From NCBI GenBank assembly GCA_034401795.1, contig CM067370.1, forward strand, positions 106,123,387 through 106,187,386: 64,000 nt of DNA, given 5' to 3'. Under the pieces are notes generated by a model, which saw only the letters and a program-made list of their open reading frames with translations, searched no databases and was not told where the DNA came from. The DNA is from Chaetoderma sp. LZ-2023a. Taxonomy: Eukaryota > Mollusca > Caudofoveata > Chaetodermatida > Chaetodermatidae. Below are positions 26,401 to 30,943 of the stretch, in pieces; positions within the stretch are counted from its first letter, which is position 1; every line of letters begins with the position of its first letter. The position numbers were made by a program, and so were the translations under genes.

Positions 26401-29400
26401 TAATCATAACTACAGTTGTATTGAATAACTAACCTTCTCGTATAGTCCATTATATTTGGTAGCATATTTGCACTCAAGTTTGTGAACCTCTTCATAAAAG
26501 CTACCCTCAATCTTGATAGCTTCAGATTGTAGCTTCTTCAAGGCCTTAATCCGACGCTTTACCACTTTTGGTAAGCTGAAATGCAATGACAACTGTAGGT
26601 TTAACAGTAGTATAATTATAATAAAGAGGACCAGAGCTTTGATGTTCACATGCTCCTGTTGGTTAAAATTTATTTTGTGTAAATACAGTAACTAGACACG
26701 AAATAGATACAAGAAAAACAAGAGCTCAGCAAACGGCGCATAATACCCAGCCACGATGACAAACCAATGAATGAGAGCTATCAGAAAATATTTATTTCTT
26801 CCTCAAACCGAGACCAATCATACTTATGAAGTGTCAAAGCAATCCGTTAAACGGTCAAGGAAGTATCGTCCGGAAACTAATTTTCAAGATGGCTGCCACT
26901 GACAGGCGGCCATATTGGATTTTGGATTATCGTAAATTTTGATGTTTCTTCACCAGACATATTCCAACAACCCTATGAAGTGATCCGATAAATGGTAACG
27001 GAGATATCATCCAGAAACCAACTTTCAAAATGGCGACCCGTGGCTGGCGGCCATCTTGGTGTTCAGATCATCGTCAATTTGGATAGATTTCTTCTACAGA
27101 CCTAGTCCAACCACCCTATGAAGTTTCAAAGTGATCCGATATACGGTAACTCAGTTATCATCTGGAAACCAATTTTCAAGATGGCCACCGGTGGCTGGTG
27201 ACCATCTTGGATCATTGTCAATTTCAATAGGTTTCTTTCCCAGAGGTATTCGAACCACCTTATGAAGTTTCATAGCGATCCGATAAAGGGTAACAGAGTT
27301 ATCATCCAGAAACCAATTTTCAAGATGGCCGCTGGCGGCCGAGGGCCATCTTGTATTTCAGATCATCGTCGATTTCGATAGGTTTCTTTCCAAGACCTAG
27401 TCCAACCACTCTATGAAGTTTCAATGTGATCCGACAAACGGTAACAGAGTTATCGTCTGGAAACCACTCTGCCGCCCACACGACCGCCCGCCCGGCGCCA
27501 TTACGTAATACCACGCCAAATCTTTTGGTGGGGTATAAAAATCAAGTAACAAATTCAGCTAAAATGTTAAAATTGTGCAAGAATATGATTGAATGATTGG
27601 TCATTTTGAAATTGATAAACTGCTAAAGCATGATTTCTGTGCAACTGTTTCAATAAGGTTTGCTGTTAAAACGGTTTATCTTCATATTATATAAATACCT
27701 GGTTCTATTCATAATAGAACTGGCACTAGATTCGAGATCACAGGCCACTTTAGATCCCGATTAGGCAGTTTCAATTTCAGAACAATGCATAAAACAATCT
27801 CAATGAAAAGTTTACACCAGTTGCCGTTTCTAGTTGCTTCCTTTTTGATATTGGAAACGTGCTGGACATGCTAATATTGGTTAATAACGCCATTTTATAG
27901 ATTTTGTTTTACGAAAAATGATAATTAACCCTTTAACCGTCAAAGACCAGAACCAGCAAATTGATTATGAACACGTTCAAGTAACATTAGTATCAAAAGA
28001 TATCTAGGAGCTTTCATGTATACATGTACTGCTGTTGAAATTAAGATACTCAATGGATGAGGTGAAAACCTATGAATTTATCCTTTAGCCCTTACCACTC
28101 TGATGGCAAAACTTTCAATTTTCTAATTAAATTCAAAGATGAACTGGTATTCATTCTTCAACAACTTTGGTGGGAGATGGTGCCGTCGTAGACAGCAACA
28201 TCTTCCACCAAAATTGTTGAAAAATGTACACCTAGTTTCTTTGCTATTGACACACTAAAAGATAGAAAATTGATATTGACATCAGTGGTAAGGGAACCAG
28301 CCACTGCAGCGATCTTGAGGAAAGTCCATTTGCAGGCCAACACAATATTTTTGACAACGTACCATTGGAATGCCTAGCTCGATAACCGAGCCAGTCATTC
28401 TAGTCACAAATTAAAAAAAAAAAATCTTTGTCTGCATATGGATATTCAATGAGCACAATTTTTTATTTTGTGGACCAACTTTGATCAAACTGATTAAAAA
28501 AAGTAGGATGCAAGATAAGGCGTTAGTGTGGAAAGTAATATTCAGCATACACCTGGTCAAGAAGCTAGCCAAACTGTTACCTCTGTATATATCCTGAAGG
28601 TGAGCCAATGAGAGAGCCGAGTCTGTCTTGTAATGCAGCTAGAGCCTGTGGGTTCTTCATTACCTGTCCTGGTATAGAACCAAGTACTTCGTTCACGGGA
28701 CTGCTACCACTCTCTGGAAATGTAACAAACATAGAATTATGCGAACAAAAGATTAATTCTTACGCCTGCTCCCATCATAAAATACAACTGCCAATATATA
28801 TATAGATAGACATAATGATACAGGGACCTCTATTTCAAAAAAATTGATAATGTTTCCTACAGAATGTACATGTATCACAAAGGTGATATTGCCAAAAGAT
28901 AACAGAATTTAAACAGGCACCTTACAATGCTCAGATTTGCTCAAGAAAACAAATTTTCTAATAGAAAATGTCAATTTGCAGACCAAGAAAAAAGACTGAC
29001 CACTGCAGTGACTGGCTTGAAGGCTCGATTATCGGTCATCTCAGTTGTAAATTTTCAAATATAGTCTTCTCTTAGTCTGCAAATGTACATTTTTCAAGAC
29101 CACTACATAAGCCTGTTATGGCCGGCTTGGCTACTAGGGCTTTATGTAAAGGCGGGTAGACATTTTCCAGGGCTAGCATACATGTACCTAGTATTACTTT
29201 CAAGTGGACCAGGATGGTTAGGTATAAAAAATTTACATATCATAATGAAACTGTACATAGACACTATACATATATTTTTAATTATTATTTACAAGCTATA
29301 TTCTGTATCTGATTATTTTAGTAATCACGTGCTAGCAGGAATGTTTGACAGAGACAAAATGTGATTGCACTTAGTGCCATTAGATTACTTACCATCTTCC

Positions 29401-30744
29401 ACATCCTCGGCATGGTCCTCTGCATTCTCGACCTCAACAACCGTTTTACTGCAAGATAAGGTACACAGTTAACGACGAATCTAGTACATGAGAACACATT
29501 ATACACAGCTGTATTCCCGAGTATAAAATAATATTTAGTCTTACAGATTGTCCCAGCCCCAATTTTAGACCATTTTTCTCATACCCTGTACCCAAATAAT
29601 ATGTTACAAACTTACACTCAGGAATACAGGTATTTCTGCCATATAACAATTAAGTGCATGTACCATTCACCTGTGTATGCTCACTGGTTGTTAAGTAAAC
29701 TTATATTTAGTTTCAGAGATTTATATAGTCAGCAAAATAGCTATCCTGGGCCCGAAGTTCTCGTTATGTTAGCGATATCGTTACACCATACTAAAGCAAT
29801 GGGTGTAACGATATCGCTATCTAACGATAGGTTCGGGAACATGGGCCCTGATCATGCTGGTGGATTGCACGCAATGTTAGACTAATATATAATGCAAAAA
29901 TCTGTGGATATGACGTGAATTTCTGCTGGTCAATGAGAATATTTCTCCCTGTCAGAAAATAAATCTCATGTTCACAAATAGCTGTTCTTTTTTACCGTGT
30001 TTCACGTAATGACTTTCCATGAAATCTTCTTTCAGCGGCAATCAGGTTTTTTTTACTTCATCCTTCTCGACGTGACTAGTCCACAGCGAGCGTCTTAATC
30101 TTCTTTATGATCTTTCTCATATTTAGTGGTCCTAGATTACGTTCTTTGACATGTTTGTGGTCTGATCGCAAAACAATTAAGAATGTTGATGTTGTGGTTT
30201 CCTTTGCGTGTCTGATACCTGTTGGTACAGCTCTACGACTGCAAATTCTAGTGCTTTCTGAGCCGGCTATTTTCTGTCATTCTGATCATAGACCATAAAG
30301 TTGTTGTGCTACCCTCACAGATAGTGGCTCTTGTGTTACAGTTTGTAAAGTGCTGTATTTGATAGTAGTGTGTGGCCAGCGATGATTTGTAATAGCTAGC
30401 AGATGTTTGCATCGACATGCATAAAGTTTGCTCAACAGGGCTTCGGCTTTTGAAGCTGATTAGCTGCTGCAATTGTATAGCATTATGCAAACACATGTCC
30501 GGCCTGCACAAATTGTAACCAATTTTTTTGTTCACGCAAGTTACGCAAATATTTTTAGCGCAACCCTTTTTTGGGGTTAGGCAGCTTTCTTTACTTTGTC
30601 CATATGAGCTACCCCAGTGCTCCAGATAACTTTCTCAGTTGGGAGTACCGTACTCCTTCATTTTTCAACTGATGCGTACGACAAATTCAGGAGTACAAAA
30701 CTTGTTGTTACTGAATACTGAACAATTATCCTTCTTCCGTCCCC

Positions 30745-30806
<62 letters not shown>

Positions 30807-30859
30807 AATATATATATATCAATATATATATATCAATATATATATATATATATATATAT

Positions 30860-30943
<84 letters not shown>
